32,669 nucleotides of DNA from an uncultured Lachnospiraceae bacterium (lineage in GTDB: Bacteria > Bacillota > Clostridia > Lachnospirales > Lachnospiraceae). The notes beneath the pieces are model-generated. The model was not told the origin of the DNA and made no database searches. It worked only from the letters and a program-made list of their open reading frames with translations. Shown one piece after another: positions 1 to 10,685 of the stretch. Position 1 is the first letter of the stretch. Each line of letters opens with the position of its first letter. Made by a program: the position numbers and the translations under genes. The stretch spans positions 1-32,669 of the forward strand of contig CAMNDJ010000015.1 in the NCBI GenBank assembly GCA_946535225.1, given 5' to 3'.

Positions 1-1754
<1,754 letters not shown>

Positions 1755-1790
1755 GAGGTGTGAACAGTTGCATTATATTAGCGAATGAAA

Positions 1791-1824
1791 ACGAGCAGGT
1801 GAAGCACCTGCCCGTGCTTTTTTT
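1791..1824 (+). terminator. Rho-independent terminator after the ligase
   Basis: The stem is GCAGGTG / CACCTGC with loop AAG. It is extended by ACG/CGT across one mismatch and followed by seven T (1818-1824). It separates the ligase from the converging HipA-like gene. Confidence 0.8.
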
Positions 1825-1834
1825 GATCCACATA

Positions 1835-2581
1835 TCAGTACAGATTCTCAACCTGGTACATCAACACATCACGCTCATATGATTTTGGCTCTGTTTTAAG
1901 CCAGGCCAAAACCTTGTCCTTATCATATGAGAAGCCGGTACCGAAATACTCGCGCGTTTTACTGAACGATCCGCTTAAGGGTCTTGCTGTTACACGCTTG
2001 ACATTTTCGGATATCGGCAGATGCCGGTTGACTGATTGATTGCAGGTAAGCAAAGAGCATCCGTTGTCAAATATCGGAGCAGGGAAAAATCCGGATTCGT
2101 TCTGTAACAGTGCAAGATTATTAACGTGTCTGTCTTCGTTGAGGATTATCTCATCAAGAGTGAATATTTTCTGTAGATAGTCTGTTATGTCTATACCACA
2201 TACGGAGTGGACGAAAGATATTATATGTTTGGCTCTTGCTTCAATATCATCCAGTCCGGCAAGTATCTTAGCCAGATCGGAACCTGTCTCATTACGATAC
2301 AGACGATAGAGGGTAATGAGTTCTGTAGTGTTGTCCTTGATGAAATCCCGGCTTCTGCACCCGGCGCTTCCGTTGACGGTTCCTTCTTCATAGTCGATAT
2401 ATTCATCTTTTGATAAGGATGTAAAAGAGAGGAATCTTGATGCAAGATATTCGCACAATCCCTCGTGCCCGCGGTTATCCTTCTTATACCAGAAGCCTTC
2501 TTTTTTATACTTGATCTGAGTGCCCTCTGATGTCCCCTCGTCATTTATTAAATATTCGTCATCTATTATCACATTAAACAT
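1835..2581 (-). CDS. HipA-like kinase-fold protein (HipA C-terminal domain / CtkA-like)
   Basis: The 248-aa protein carries the signature of the HipA/CtkA branch of the PI3/4-kinase fold. There is a catalytic-loop block NEDRHVNN (about residues 148-155; candidate catalytic Asp150 and metal-binding Asn155) and then APIFDNGCSL (Asp172 as the DFD-equivalent). An upstream NGSAGCRS segment (about residues 70-77) may be the flexible ATP-binding loop. Unlike E. coli HipA there is no N-terminal HipA_N domain, so the protein is about half the length. The frame is open to 2677, but ATG at 2581 is preferred: the partner gene stops at 2604, AAGGGAG lies in the gap, and family members begin just before the GTQIKYK/WYKKD region. 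It is the second gene of a two-gene operon. A toxin or regulatory protein-kinase role is inference from family. Confidence 0.75.
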   Translation of the reverse strand: MFNVIIDDEYLINDEGTSEGTQIKYKKEGFWYKKDNRGHEGLCEYLASRFLSFTSLSKDEYIDYEEGTVNGSAGCRSRDFIKDNTTELITLYRLYRNETGSDLAKILAGLDDIEARAKHIISFVHSVCGIDITDYLQKIFTLDEIILNEDRHVNNLALLQNESGFFPAPIFDNGCSLLTCNQSVNRHLPISENVKRVTARPLSGSFSKTREYFGTGFSYDKDKVLAWLKTEPKSYERDVLMYQVENLY

Positions 2582-2603
2582 ATATCGTTCTATGCTCCCT
2601 TCG

Positions 2604-3299
2604 TCATACAAGTGCTCTGACCAGCACATCCTCGGCGCAAAGCTTCTCTCCCGGGAAGCGTATCCAGATAAAATCATTATAGGACACTCCGTGTGTTCTG
2701 CGTACTATTTCAAGGGGATCATATTCGGTCAGCCCGATGGCTGCAAGCTTTACATCTATATCTGCACGCCCCTCTTCAAAGCATCTGAGTCTCAGGGCCT
2801 CCATCAATTGGTGTCTGGTTATCGTATCTGAGTGGAAGATCTGTCTGATCGGATGTATTATGTATCGCGATACATGTACCCTGTTCTTATGGACGCTGAC
2901 TCTGGATGAGAGTTCGTTCTTCCAGAAAACTTCGAAGGTAAATTCTTCGTCTATATCAGGTGCCATAGCAAGTTTCCGTAGTTCTTCTCTTTGTGGTTCC
3001 AGTATATTGATCAGTTTGATCAATTCCTCACGTCTGGAAAGCAACTTTTTTCGCTCTAAAATTTCACTCTCTTCGGTAGCAACTGCACCGGGTGCAACCT
3101 TGCCCAGCATTTTGGAATGTATCTTGGTCCCCTCTCTCCATTGCTTATAATAATATTTATTCTCGTTGATCGATTTGACAGCAATGGAAGCGATGGCACC
3201 ACTATATGCAGACAGCCTGTCCTCTACCGAGGTGAGCTCTCTGAGATAATTATCGTACCTGTCTTTTAAAATGTAGTATAATTCGGCAGTATCACTCAT
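2604..3299 (-). CDS. Conserved partner protein of the HipA-like kinase (function unknown)
   Basis: I recognise the pattern but not a named function. The 231-aa protein has a charged, probably coiled-coil N-terminal half, a YYYKQWREGTKIHSKMLGK block (about residues 49-67) like small families carrying a Y-x-W-R-x-G-K...K-x-G-K motif, a second charged helix, and a C-terminal THGVSYNDFIWIRF block. It has no membrane segment. The frame is open to a TTG at 3335, but ATG at 3299 is chosen because a well-formed promoter occupies 3307-3335. That choice leaves essentially no 5' UTR. The gene sits 22 nt upstream of the HipA-like gene in the same direction, with an inverted repeat over its promoter. Order and operator suggest an antitoxin or autoregulator, which is inference. 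Confidence 0.65.
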   Translation of the reverse strand: MSDTAELYYILKDRYDNYLRELTSVEDRLSAYSGAIASIAVKSINENKYYYKQWREGTKIHSKMLGKVAPGAVATEESEILERKKLLSRREELIKLINILEPQREELRKLAMAPDIDEEFTFEVFWKNELSSRVSVHKNRVHVSRYIIHPIRQIFHSDTITRHQLMEALRLRCFEEGRADIDVKLAAIGLTEYDPLEIVRRTHGVSYNDFIWIRFPGEKLCAEDVLVRALV

Positions 3300-3306
3300 G
3301 TAATTT

Positions 3307-3335
3307 ATTTTAACATACAAATAAACAGTTATCAA
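3307..3335 (-). promoter_or_regulatory. Promoter of the HipA-like module, apparently leaderless
   Basis: On the minus strand TTGATA (3335-3330), 17 nt, then TAAAAT (3312-3307). Only seven bases separate the -10 box from the ATG at 3299. The predicted transcription start therefore falls on or next to the start codon. No Shine-Dalgarno sequence is visible. Confidence 0.6.
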
Positions 3336-3352
3336 ATGATTGTATGTTAAAA
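3308..3352. promoter_or_regulatory. Perfect 13-bp inverted repeat over the module promoter (candidate operator)
   Basis: TTTTAACATACAA (3308-3320) and TTGTATGTTAAAA (3340-3352) are exact reverse complements with a 19-nt spacer. The left arm covers most of the -10 box and the right arm lies just upstream of the -35 box. Arm spacing of about three helical turns fits binding by a dimer or tetramer. This resembles the operators that autoregulate hip-type and other toxin-antitoxin operons; the binder is inferred. Confidence 0.6.
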
Positions 3353-3413
3353 AAGACGTGTCGGCATTTTTAATGATTTGACGGAGTGATCAGGGATCGA
3401 CCTTATTTGTGGC

Positions 3414-3443
3414 TTGATGAATATGTCGGGTTTGGCATATTAT
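3414..3443 (+). promoter_or_regulatory. Candidate promoter for the SDR-ABC exporter pair
   Basis: TTGATG (3414-3419), 18 nt, TATTAT (3438-3443), about 50 nt before the ATG at 3496. Reasonable sigma-A match; no other strong candidate was seen in the 3353-3495 gap. Confidence 0.45.
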
Positions 3444-3495
3444 ATCAATATATATGTTTGTTTAAGTATGTCACAGATGAAAGCGGGGTATACAT

Positions 3496-4527
3496 ATGAA
3501 GAAAAGTGCATTGTTCATAGGCGGAACGGGGACGATCAGTACAGCAATAGTCAAGAGACTGGTTAATGAACTTGACTGGGAGGTATGGGTACTTAACAGG
3601 GGCAACAGAAGTGCGGTACTTCCCGAAGGCGTGAAGCAGGTCGTAGCTGATATCAATGATGAGAAGGCTGTTACAGAGAAGCTCGGAGATAAGATATTTG
3701 ACTGTGTCTGTGAGTTCATAGGATTTACGGAGGATCAGGTCAAGAGGGACTATCGCCTGTTTAAGGACAGGACGAGGCAGTATATCTATATAAGCAGTGC
3801 CTCTGCATATCACAAGCCTGCGGCGGGATATATCATTACTGAGGGAACGACTCTTGCCAATCCGTATTGGCAGTACTCGAGAGACAAGATAAAGTGTGAA
3901 GAGTTCCTGATGAAGATGTACAGGGAAGAAGGCTTCCCGGTGACGATCGTACGACCTAGCCATACTTATGATGAGAGAAGTATACCGCTTGGCGTTCACG
4001 GTAAGAACGGTTCATGGCAGGTCATCAAGCGTATGATGGAAGGCAAGCCCGTAATCATTCAGGGAGACGGATCGAGCTTATGGACCCTTACATGGAATGC
4101 GGATTTTGCGATCGGCTATACCGGACTTATGGGCAACAGACATGCCTACGGAGAAGCATTCCAGATCACGTCGGATGAGACGCTTACCTGGGATCAGATA
4201 TATGCCACGATCGCTGATACGCTGGGCGTTAAGCTCAATGCCTATCACGTATCCACGGATTTCTTAAGAGCGGCCGGAGATAAGTTCGGCTTCGACTTTA
4301 CGGGCTCTCTCCTTGGAGATAAGTCAGTCTCTGTCGTTTTTGACAATACGAAGCTTAAGAGGGCTGTTCCCGATATGAGGACGAACGTGAGGTTTGATAT
4401 GGGGGTAAGATATGCCCTTGACTATGTGCTGTCACATCCCGAAGAATGCCAGAAGGAAGATCCCGAGTTCGATGCCTGGTGTGACAAGGTCATAGAAGTG
4501 ATCGAACAGGCGAAGGAGCAATTCTAA
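3496..4527 (+). CDS. NAD-dependent epimerase/dehydratase family protein (atypical SDR)
   Basis: The 343-aa Rossmann-fold protein begins with the dinucleotide-binding motif GGTGTIS (residues 9-15). It has YISSASAYH after strand 5 and a Y-x-x-x-K catalytic pair in YSRDK (near 3876). That pattern places it among extended/atypical short-chain dehydrogenases that act on nucleotide sugars or related compounds; no specific substrate can be assigned. The C-terminal half contains the HTYDE and GDGSSLWT blocks seen in epimerase-like Clostridia proteins. It is six bases upstream of an ABC exporter gene and probably cotranscribed. An AGCGGGG stretch 5' of the ATG is a weak ribosome binding site. Confidence 0.75.
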   Translation: MKKSALFIGGTGTISTAIVKRLVNELDWEVWVLNRGNRSAVLPEGVKQVVADINDEKAVTEKLGDKIFDCVCEFIGFTEDQVKRDYRLFKDRTRQYIYISSASAYHKPAAGYIITEGTTLANPYWQYSRDKIKCEEFLMKMYREEGFPVTIVRPSHTYDERSIPLGVHGKNGSWQVIKRMMEGKPVIIQGDGSSLWTLTWNADFAIGYTGLMGNRHAYGEAFQITSDETLTWDQIYATIADTLGVKLNAYHVSTDFLRAAGDKFGFDFTGSLLGDKSVSVVFDNTKLKRAVPDMRTNVRFDMGVRYALDYVLSHPEECQKEDPEFDAWCDKVIEVIEQAKEQF

Positions 4528-4533
4528 AGTATC

Positions 4534-6264
4534 ATGAAAGAGAATCTTAAGAAACTGACTGGCTACTACAAGCCGTATATGGGCGTGTTCCTGCTGGATA
4601 TGTTCTTTGCATTCCTTGCATCGATCATAAGTCTTGTGATACCGCTTGCTGTCAGATACATCACATCAGAGGTCCTGAATATGGGGACGGATGAGGCATT
4701 AAGCCGCATCATTTTTATCGGGGCAGTGCTGGCGGTGCTGGCGCTTGTTCAGTTTGCGTCAAACTACTATATCACCTATGTGGGCCATGTGATGGGCGCC
4801 AGGATAGAGTATGACATGAGGGCGGAGATCTTCGCTCATTATCAGAAACTGTCCTTCTCATTCTATGACGATCAGAAGGTCGGTAAGCTCATGAGCCGTA
4901 TCACGAGCGACCTCTTTGACATATCGGAGCTTCTGCATCACGGCCCTGAGAACATCGCGATATCGCTTATCAAGATCGTCGGTGCATTCATTGTGTTGTC
5001 GCGCATAAGCGGTTATCTGACAGTTGCGGCGTTTATACTTCTGCCGTTCATGTTCATCTATGCTTTTGTTCTGAATAAGAAGATGAAGCGGGCGTTTAAG
5101 GAGAACAGAGTCAAGATCGCGGAGATCAATTCACAGATTGAAGATAACCTGTCAGGCATCAGGGTGGTCAAGTCATTTGCCAATGAAGAGATAGAGAAGG
5201 AGAAGTTTAAGACAGGCAATGACGGTTTCCTTAAGGCCAAGCGCAACAGCTATCTTTTCATGGGATTCTTCCATTCGGGTATGACGGCATTTACGATGTT
5301 TATCAACGTGACGGTCATCATGACAGGCGGGATACTCATGACGAAGGGCCTGGTAAAAATGGCCGATTTTGTGGCGTTCTTACTCTATATCAATATCTTT
5401 ACTGACCCGATACGAACACTCATAGACTTTACCGAGCAGTTCCAGAACGGTTACTCGGGTTATGAGCGTTTCCTTGAGATACTGGCGATCGAACCGGATA
5501 TACAGGACAGACCGGGAGCACAACCTCTTAAGGATGTGAAGGGCGATATCGTATTTGATGATGTGTCGTTTAAGTATAATGATACTGCACACAGAGTACT
5601 TAAGCATATAAGCCTCAATATCCCCGCAGGTTCTTATGTGGCGCTCGTAGGGTCATCCGGCGGAGGCAAGACGACGCTGTGCAGCCTCATACCCAGATTC
5701 TATGAAGTGACCAAGGGCAGCATAAGCATAGACGGCAAGGATATAAGAGATGTGACTCTTAAGAGCCTTCGCAATAATATAGGCATAGTCCAGCAGGATG
5801 TATATCTGTTTGCGGGTACCGTGTACGACAATATAAGATACGGCAAGCCTGACGCCACAAGGGAGGAAGTAACGGAGGCGGCAAAGCTTGCCAATGCTCA
5901 TGATTTTATCATGGGACTTCCTAACGGCTATGATACGGATATAGGACAGCGCGGTATCAAGTTATCAGGAGGGCAGAAGCAGAGGCTCTCGATAGCCAGA
6001 GTATTCCTTAAGAATCCGCCGATCCTTATATTTGATGAGGCAACGAGCGCCCTTGATAATGAGAGCGAGAACATAGTCAAGGAATCGCTGGAGCGTCTTG
6101 CGGCAGGCAGGACCACTTTGGTCATCGCACACAGGCTCTCTACCATAAGGAATGCGGAGCGGATATTGGTCCTTACCGAGAACGGCATAGAAGAGTCCGG
6201 AACTCATGATGAACTGATGGCTAAAAACGGCGTATATGCGCAGTTGTATAAATGGACAAAATAA
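4534..6264 (+). CDS. ABC exporter, fused membrane and ATPase domains
   Basis: The 576-aa half-transporter has the MsbA/BmrA architecture: six membrane helices in the first ~300 residues, then one nucleotide-binding domain. Motifs are Walker A GSSGGGKTT (about residues 373-381), Q-loop VQQDVYLFAG, signature LSGGQKQR (about 476-483), Walker B ILIFDEATSALD with the catalytic Glu, and the switch His in AHRLSTI. All catalytic residues are intact, so a homodimer is possible and no partner half-transporter is adjacent. The cargo is unknown; lipids, drugs or peptides are usual for the family. AAGGAG lies inside the end of the SDR gene about 15 nt before this ATG, suggesting translational coupling. 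Confidence 0.9.
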   Translation: MKENLKKLTGYYKPYMGVFLLDMFFAFLASIISLVIPLAVRYITSEVLNMGTDEALSRIIFIGAVLAVLALVQFASNYYITYVGHVMGARIEYDMRAEIFAHYQKLSFSFYDDQKVGKLMSRITSDLFDISELLHHGPENIAISLIKIVGAFIVLSRISGYLTVAAFILLPFMFIYAFVLNKKMKRAFKENRVKIAEINSQIEDNLSGIRVVKSFANEEIEKEKFKTGNDGFLKAKRNSYLFMGFFHSGMTAFTMFINVTVIMTGGILMTKGLVKMADFVAFLLYINIFTDPIRTLIDFTEQFQNGYSGYERFLEILAIEPDIQDRPGAQPLKDVKGDIVFDDVSFKYNDTAHRVLKHISLNIPAGSYVALVGSSGGGKTTLCSLIPRFYEVTKGSISIDGKDIRDVTLKSLRNNIGIVQQDVYLFAGTVYDNIRYGKPDATREEVTEAAKLANAHDFIMGLPNGYDTDIGQRGIKLSGGQKQRLSIARVFLKNPPILIFDEATSALDNESENIVKESLERLAAGRTTLVIAHRLSTIRNAERILVLTENGIEESGTHDELMAKNGVYAQLYKWTK

Positions 6265-6265
6265 C

Positions 6266-6298
6266 TGCACAATTTATACAATTTTTTGGTGCATTTTT
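6266..6298 (+). terminator. Weak candidate terminator after the ABC exporter
   Basis: TGCAC (6266-6270) and GTGCA (6289-6293) pair around an A/T-rich loop, directly followed by TTTTT. The stem is short, so termination may be partial. Confidence 0.35.
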
Positions 6299-6311
6299 CC
6301 TATGAACAATA

Positions 6312-6341
6312 TATAATATTTAGTTAGGAACTAGATGTTCC
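6312..6341 (+). promoter_or_regulatory. Candidate -10 box and small inverted repeat before the chemoreceptor
   Basis: TATAAT at 6312-6317 has no convincing -35 box at the normal distance. A short inverted repeat, GGAAC TAGAT GTTCC (6327-6341), lies just downstream near the expected start of transcription and could be an operator or 5' hairpin. I do not see a sigma-28 flagellar-type promoter. Confidence 0.35.
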
Positions 6342-6376
6342 AAAGCCAATAAGGAAAACAAAGGAGGGTTAAGGTT

Positions 6377-8380
6377 TTGGAAAAGAAACAGAGGTCATTA
6401 AGAACAACTTTGATAGCGATAATGGTGGGGCTTGTCGTTATCCCGCTTGCGATATCAACAGTTGTAAGTGTGACAAACACAGTCAAGACAGCTACGGTTA
6501 ATACATACGAGGTTAATGCTTCTCAGGCTGCTGTAGTTGAGGAGCGTATCAACAACATCATGCAGGTCAATATCGAAGCACTGAAGACCTTTGCAGCTGC
6601 TCCTTCTACGATCGCATACCTTAAGGGTGAGGCCAGTACCGAGGCAGACGGTGAGAAGATCATCTATCAGTTACAGATAATCGACCAGACACTTGCGGAC
6701 GGCAATTCGACCGCATTATCCGGTGCAGACGGTATGCAGCTTCTTCGTTCTACAGGTAAGCTTGTGGACGTATCCGACAGAGAATACTACAAGGAAGCGA
6801 TGAAGGGTAACGTATTTATTTCGGATGTGAACATATCCAAGACGACAGGTAAGTGCATATCTACATTTGCGGTTCCCATATTCGATACTGACGGTAAGAC
6901 CGTCATCGGTATGGTACAGAGGAATTACGACCTTATGGTACTCCATGATCTTCTTGCTGAAGAGGTAACTCAGGACAGACAGGAGATCGTTATGGTCGAC
7001 AGGACGGGTACCGTTGCCGCTCACTCACTCAGAGAGCTCAATGTCGAGGATCCCGAGAAGCAGGATCAGAATCCTTTCTATACAGATTCACGAGGAGATA
7101 AGAGAGAGGGTGAGTATACTGCTGATTTCATGGGAGATACATGGATCATCTCATGGGTCAAGATCGATATCTGCGGATGGGTAGTTGCTTCCTGCAGAGT
7201 TAAGGAAGTGGCCCTTAAGACAGCATACAACACTCTTATAGCTCAGGTCATAATGGCTGTAGTATTTGCGGCTTTGGGTGCATTCATAGCACTGTTCTAC
7301 GCTAAGAAACTTACAGATCCTCTTAAGAAAGTCGATGAGTCAATGGCATCGCTTGCCAAGGGTGAGTTCGCTGATCTTGACGAAACATCAAGGAATGATG
7401 AAGTCGGCCGTACGATGCAGAGTACCGGCATGGTCGTAGGTACACTCAGAGACATTGTCAGCAATATTAAGGAAGAGGCTGATTCAATGGACAAGGCTTC
7501 CGACGAACTTGCAGGTATGTCAGAACAGATGTCAAGAGTCGCTTCCGATGTTGCCAACGCCGTTCAGGAGATAGCGGAAGGCGCTACAAGGCAGGCTGCA
7601 GAGGTACAGAGTGCGAAGTACAATGTTGAAGAGATCGCCGCAGCTGTAAGTGATGTTCAGGGAGCTACATCTTCACTTGAGACTCTTACGGCACATATGC
7701 AGGAGACATCCGATGAATCTGTTTCGAGCCTTTCAATGCTCGGTGAGACATCAACTCAGATGGACAGCGCGATCGCCAGCATATCAGAGAAGATCGCTGC
7801 TACAAGTAAGGCAGTTGAAGATATCAACGGCATGGTAGATAAGATCACATCGATTGCATCTCAGACCAATCTCTTGGCGCTTAATGCTTCTATAGAGGCA
7901 GCAAGAGCAGGAGAGGCAGGAAGAGGATTCACGGTCGTTGCCGAGGAGATCGGTCAGCTTGCTACGGATTCAACCAATTCGGCTAAGGAGATCCGCGACA
8001 GAATGGATTCGCTTCTCAAGGAATCTCAGGAAGCTGTTGAAATGGCTGATGATGTTAAGAAGAATAATGCAGAGCAGCAGGCAGTCATTGAGAAGACAAG
8101 AGAGAATGTCGAGACAATGATAGGTGATGTTAATGAATCTGTTAAGAAGGTCGGTGATATCACGAGAGCAGCTGACGCTGTTGCTTCAGCCAAGGATGTT
8201 GTACAGGATGCTATCACATCACTGTCTACAATCTCAGAAGAGAATGCGGCAGGAAGCGAAGAGACAGGAGCTTCAATGGAAGAACTCTCTGCTACGGTTC
8301 AGTCACTTGCCGCTGATGCAGCAAGACTCAAGGATTCATCTGCAAGGCTTGCTGAAGATATCGCATTCTTCAAGGGTTGA
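6377..8380 (+). CDS. Methyl-accepting chemotaxis protein with dCache-type sensor
   Basis: This transmembrane chemoreceptor signals to CheA/CheW. Membrane helix 1 is at about residues 12-34. A ~240-residue extracytoplasmic dCache_1-like domain follows, including [22 protein letters not shown] and [11 protein letters not shown]. Membrane helix 2 is at about 287-310, then HAMP and the long helical signalling domain. The hairpin tip has the conserved [20 protein letters not shown] (about residue 495 onward). At 667 aa the length is typical. Translation starts at TTG, chosen because AAGGAGGG (6361-6368) sits 8 nt before it and no ATG fits. Cache domains usually bind amino acids, organic acids or sugars; the ligand is unknown. 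It is a single-gene unit closed by a strong terminator. Confidence 0.92.
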   Translation: MEKKQRSLRTTLIAIMVGLVVIPLAISTVVSVTNTVKTATVNTYEVNASQAAVVEERINNIMQVNIEALKTFAAAPSTIAYLKGEASTEADGEKIIYQLQIIDQTLADGNSTALSGADGMQLLRSTGKLVDVSDREYYKEAMKGNVFISDVNISKTTGKCISTFAVPIFDTDGKTVIGMVQRNYDLMVLHDLLAEEVTQDRQEIVMVDRTGTVAAHSLRELNVEDPEKQDQNPFYTDSRGDKREGEYTADFMGDTWIISWVKIDICGWVVASCRVKEVALKTAYNTLIAQVIMAVVFAALGAFIALFYAKKLTDPLKKVDESMASLAKGEFADLDETSRNDEVGRTMQSTGMVVGTLRDIVSNIKEEADSMDKASDELAGMSEQMSRVASDVANAVQEIAEGATRQAAEVQSAKYNVEEIAAAVSDVQGATSSLETLTAHMQETSDESVSSLSMLGETSTQMDSAIASISEKIAATSKAVEDINGMVDKITSIASQTNLLALNASIEAARAGEAGRGFTVVAEEIGQLATDSTNSAKEIRDRMDSLLKESQEAVEMADDVKKNNAEQQAVIEKTRENVETMIGDVNESVKKVGDITRAADAVASAKDVVQDAITSLSTISEENAAGSEETGASMEELSATVQSLAADAARLKDSSARLAEDIAFFKG

Positions 8381-8417
8381 TAAGAATAAAGAAATAAAGA
8401 GTAATAAAATGTAATAG

Positions 8418-8447
8418 AAAGGGCAGATGCTTAAGCATCTGCCCTTT
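8418..8447. terminator. Bidirectional terminator between the chemoreceptor and the AraC gene
   Basis: Perfect 13-bp stem AAAGGGCAGATGC / GCATCTGCCCTTT with loop TTAA. The A- and T-rich flanks suit both strands. It overlaps the stop codon of the AraC-family gene. Confidence 0.85.
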
Positions 8448-9345
8448 ATTCATTCCTCACCGTAACGAGTTCGCTGCTTTCTTTCTCTATCTGCTGTTTG
8501 TATTCGTTGGGTGAGATACCGAATTCGTTCTTGAAGTCTCTGTAAAAACTTGAGTAATTGGCAAATCCGCACTGCAGATAAGCCTTGCCGATCTCGCCGT
8601 TCTGTCGCATATAATCTTTGAAGAGATTAAGGCGCTGTTTGATGATATACTGCTTGATCGATATCCCGAGGTTGTCCTTGAACACGTGTGAGATGTGATA
8701 CTTGCTTAAGTAGAATTGTGCAGCTATAGAATCAAGGCTTATATCGTCCGTAAGATGGGCATTGATATAAGTGATGAGATTCTGATACAAACTGGCATTC
8801 TCTTTGAATTCTATGGGATGCTCAGCCTCATAGATGGCCCTGTTAAGGTCGAGCACCAGGTCACTGACATAATTCTGGATCTTCGCGGTCTTGCCGTATC
8901 TGTCCTGATGTATCTCCTGAATGAGATTGAAGATCTTAGACTGGATCGCATTGAACGCTATACGGTCGAAGTGATATACATATTGCTTGTTGACGCTGGC
9001 CTGCTGCATGATATAGCCGTAGGCCGGAGAGATACGCAGCAGCTGATTGCAATAATCCTTACTGATCCAGAAGACAAAACGCTGATAGTATATATCGGTA
9101 TTGTGAATGACTGCATAGTGGGGAACGAAGGGCGGTATCAGTACCAGGTCCCCGGGTGACAAAGGATATTCCTTGTCGCCTATCATCATGGATACATCAC
9201 CGTTGACAAAGAAATAGAACTCGTAGTAGTCATGTGTATGACTCCCGGTCGCATTCATGTGGATATCGCTGTAATAATATATCTCGAAATCCTTAGAAAG
9301 CATGTATTGTCTTGGTGAAAAGGCTGTTCTCAATTCTTCTCTCAT
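8446..9345 (-). CDS. AraC-family transcriptional regulator with cupin sensor domain
   Basis: The 299-aa protein has an N-terminal cupin-type ligand-binding domain: HTHDYYEFYFFVNGDV, then the LSPGDLVLIPPFVPHY block (about residues 35-80). The C-terminus has two helix-turn-helix motifs (about 195-290: SLDSIAAQFYLSKYHISHVF and CGFANYSSFYRDFKNEFG). The ending FGISPNEYKQQ is canonical. It is divergent from uxuA-GH115-esterase across 256 nt, so it is the likely activator of that locus in response to a uronate or xylo-oligosaccharide; this is inferred from position. No ribosome binding site better than the one at this ATG is visible, and the start agrees with the family. Confidence 0.9.
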   Translation of the reverse strand: MREELRTAFSPRQYMLSKDFEIYYYSDIHMNATGSHTHDYYEFYFFVNGDVSMMIGDKEYPLSPGDLVLIPPFVPHYAVIHNTDIYYQRFVFWISKDYCNQLLRISPAYGYIMQQASVNKQYVYHFDRIAFNAIQSKIFNLIQEIHQDRYGKTAKIQNYVSDLVLDLNRAIYEAEHPIEFKENASLYQNLITYINAHLTDDISLDSIAAQFYLSKYHISHVFKDNLGISIKQYIIKQRLNLFKDYMRQNGEIGKAYLQCGFANYSSFYRDFKNEFGISPNEYKQQIEKESSELVTVRNE

Positions 9346-9432
9346 ATTTCAATAATAACGTATAGTTTGCAAAAAGAAAACAATTTTTGATAAATATAAC
9401 AACATTTCACAAGTTCAACACAAGAAGTAGAA

Positions 9433-9462
9433 TTGTAAGAGCATCAGCGGGATGGGTATAAT
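9433..9462 (+). promoter_or_regulatory. uxuA promoter
   Basis: TTGTAA (9433-9438), 18 nt, TATAAT (9457-9462). Transcription would begin near 9469 and give a leader of about 130 nt. The -35 box is imperfect, which fits dependence on an activator such as the divergent AraC protein. Confidence 0.6.
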
Positions 9463-9468
9463 CAATTC

Positions 9469-9601
9469 ATAGTAGCGGTTTTATGATCGGTCGCCGGTGG
9501 GTCTTACCGGACCCTGAGTGCCGCAGAATTGAAGTGGCTGGGGCAGATGGCGATGTGGATAAAATAGATCAGTTTGCAATAATGAGAAGGGAAGTATTTA
9601 T
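9469..9601 (+). other. Long uxuA 5' leader with two competing hairpins
   Basis: CCGGT/ACCGG (9494-9498 with 9506-9510) and GGGTC/GACCC (9499-9503 with 9510-9514) interleave and cannot both form fully. The ribosome binding site AGAAGGGAAG lies before the ATG at 9602. I do not recognise a known riboswitch class and see no intrinsic terminator in the leader. Confidence 0.35.
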
Positions 9602-10666
9602 ATGGAGATGACTTTCAGATGGTTCGGAACAGGCCATGATACGGTCACACTGAAGCAGATCAGACAGATCCCGGGAGTGACCGGCGTGATCACCACTCTG
9701 TATGACAAGATGCCGGGAGAACTCTGGACGAGGGATGAGATAGCGGCTCTTAAGAGGGAAGTAGAACTTGACGGGCTTCATATCGCCGGTATCGAGAGTG
9801 TCAATATCCATGATGATATCAAGACGGGCTCAGGCAGAAGAGATGAATATATAGACAATTACATTAAGACACTTGAGGCCCTGGGCAAAGAAGACATACA
9901 TATGGTATGTTACAATTTCATGCCCGTATTCGATTGGACAAGGACAGAGCTTGCAAGAGTAAGACCTGACGGCTCTACCGTTATGGCATACAATCAGAAG
10001 GCCGTGGATGCAATGATCCCGGAGAAGATGTTCGATTCGATCTCCGGAGATATGAACGGGTCAGTGATGCCCGGCTGGGAGCCTGAGAGGATGGCGCATA
10101 TCAAGGAACTGTTTGAACAGTACAAGGGTGTTACGGAAGAGGACCTTTTTGATAATCTCAAGTATTTCCTTGAGAAGATCATGCCGGTATGTGACGAATA
10201 TGACATCAATATGGCCATTCATCCGGACGATCCCGCCTGGAGCGTGTTCGGACTTCCGCGTATCGCCGTAAGTCAGGATAATCTGGTGCGAATAACGAAG
10301 CTTGTTGACAACGTACACAACGGTATCACATTCTGCACGGGTTCATACGGTTCGAGCATTGCCAATGATCTTGTGGCTACCATCTGGGCGCTCAAGGGCA
10401 GGATACATTTCGGCCATATAAGGAATCTTAAGTTCAATTCGCCGGATGATTTCGAGGAAGCGGCACACCTTTCATCAGACGGTGACTTCGATATGTATGA
10501 GATCATGAAGGCTTTGCATGATTCGGGATTTGACGGACCGATAAGACCCGATCACGGACGTATGATATGGGGGGAAGTTGCCATGCCCGGTTACGGCCTC
10601 TATGACAGGGCTTTGGGTGCAACATATCTTAACGGGTTATGGGAAGCCATAGATAAGAATAAATAA
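9602..10666 (+). CDS. uxuA: Mannonate dehydratase
   Basis: UxuA dehydrates D-mannonate to 2-keto-3-deoxy-D-gluconate, the step that carries glucuronate carbon toward the Entner-Doudoroff intermediate. At 354 aa it has the family N-terminus MEMTFRWFGTGHDTVTLKQI and TIM-barrel metal/substrate motifs: HPDDPAWSVFGLPRI, FCTGSYGS, IHFGHIRN and RPDHGR. The first gene downstream of the AraC-side promoter, it is followed after 91 nt by the alpha-glucuronidase that releases the (methyl)glucuronate. The isomerase and oxidoreductase steps (UxaC, UxuB) and KDG kinase are not in this window. Annotation is secure. Confidence 0.95.
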   Translation: MEMTFRWFGTGHDTVTLKQIRQIPGVTGVITTLYDKMPGELWTRDEIAALKREVELDGLHIAGIESVNIHDDIKTGSGRRDEYIDNYIKTLEALGKEDIHMVCYNFMPVFDWTRTELARVRPDGSTVMAYNQKAVDAMIPEKMFDSISGDMNGSVMPGWEPERMAHIKELFEQYKGVTEEDLFDNLKYFLEKIMPVCDEYDINMAIHPDDPAWSVFGLPRIAVSQDNLVRITKLVDNVHNGITFCTGSYGSSIANDLVATIWALKGRIHFGHIRNLKFNSPDDFEEAAHLSSDGDFDMYEIMKALHDSGFDGPIRPDHGRMIWGEVAMPGYGLYDRALGATYLNGLWEAIDKNK

Positions 10667-10685
10667 GACATTTCTTGTCCTTCCA

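Noticed and set aside
9469..9601. Known riboswitch in the uxuA leader
   Set aside because: No conserved core of a class I could recognise and no terminator or anti-terminator pair.
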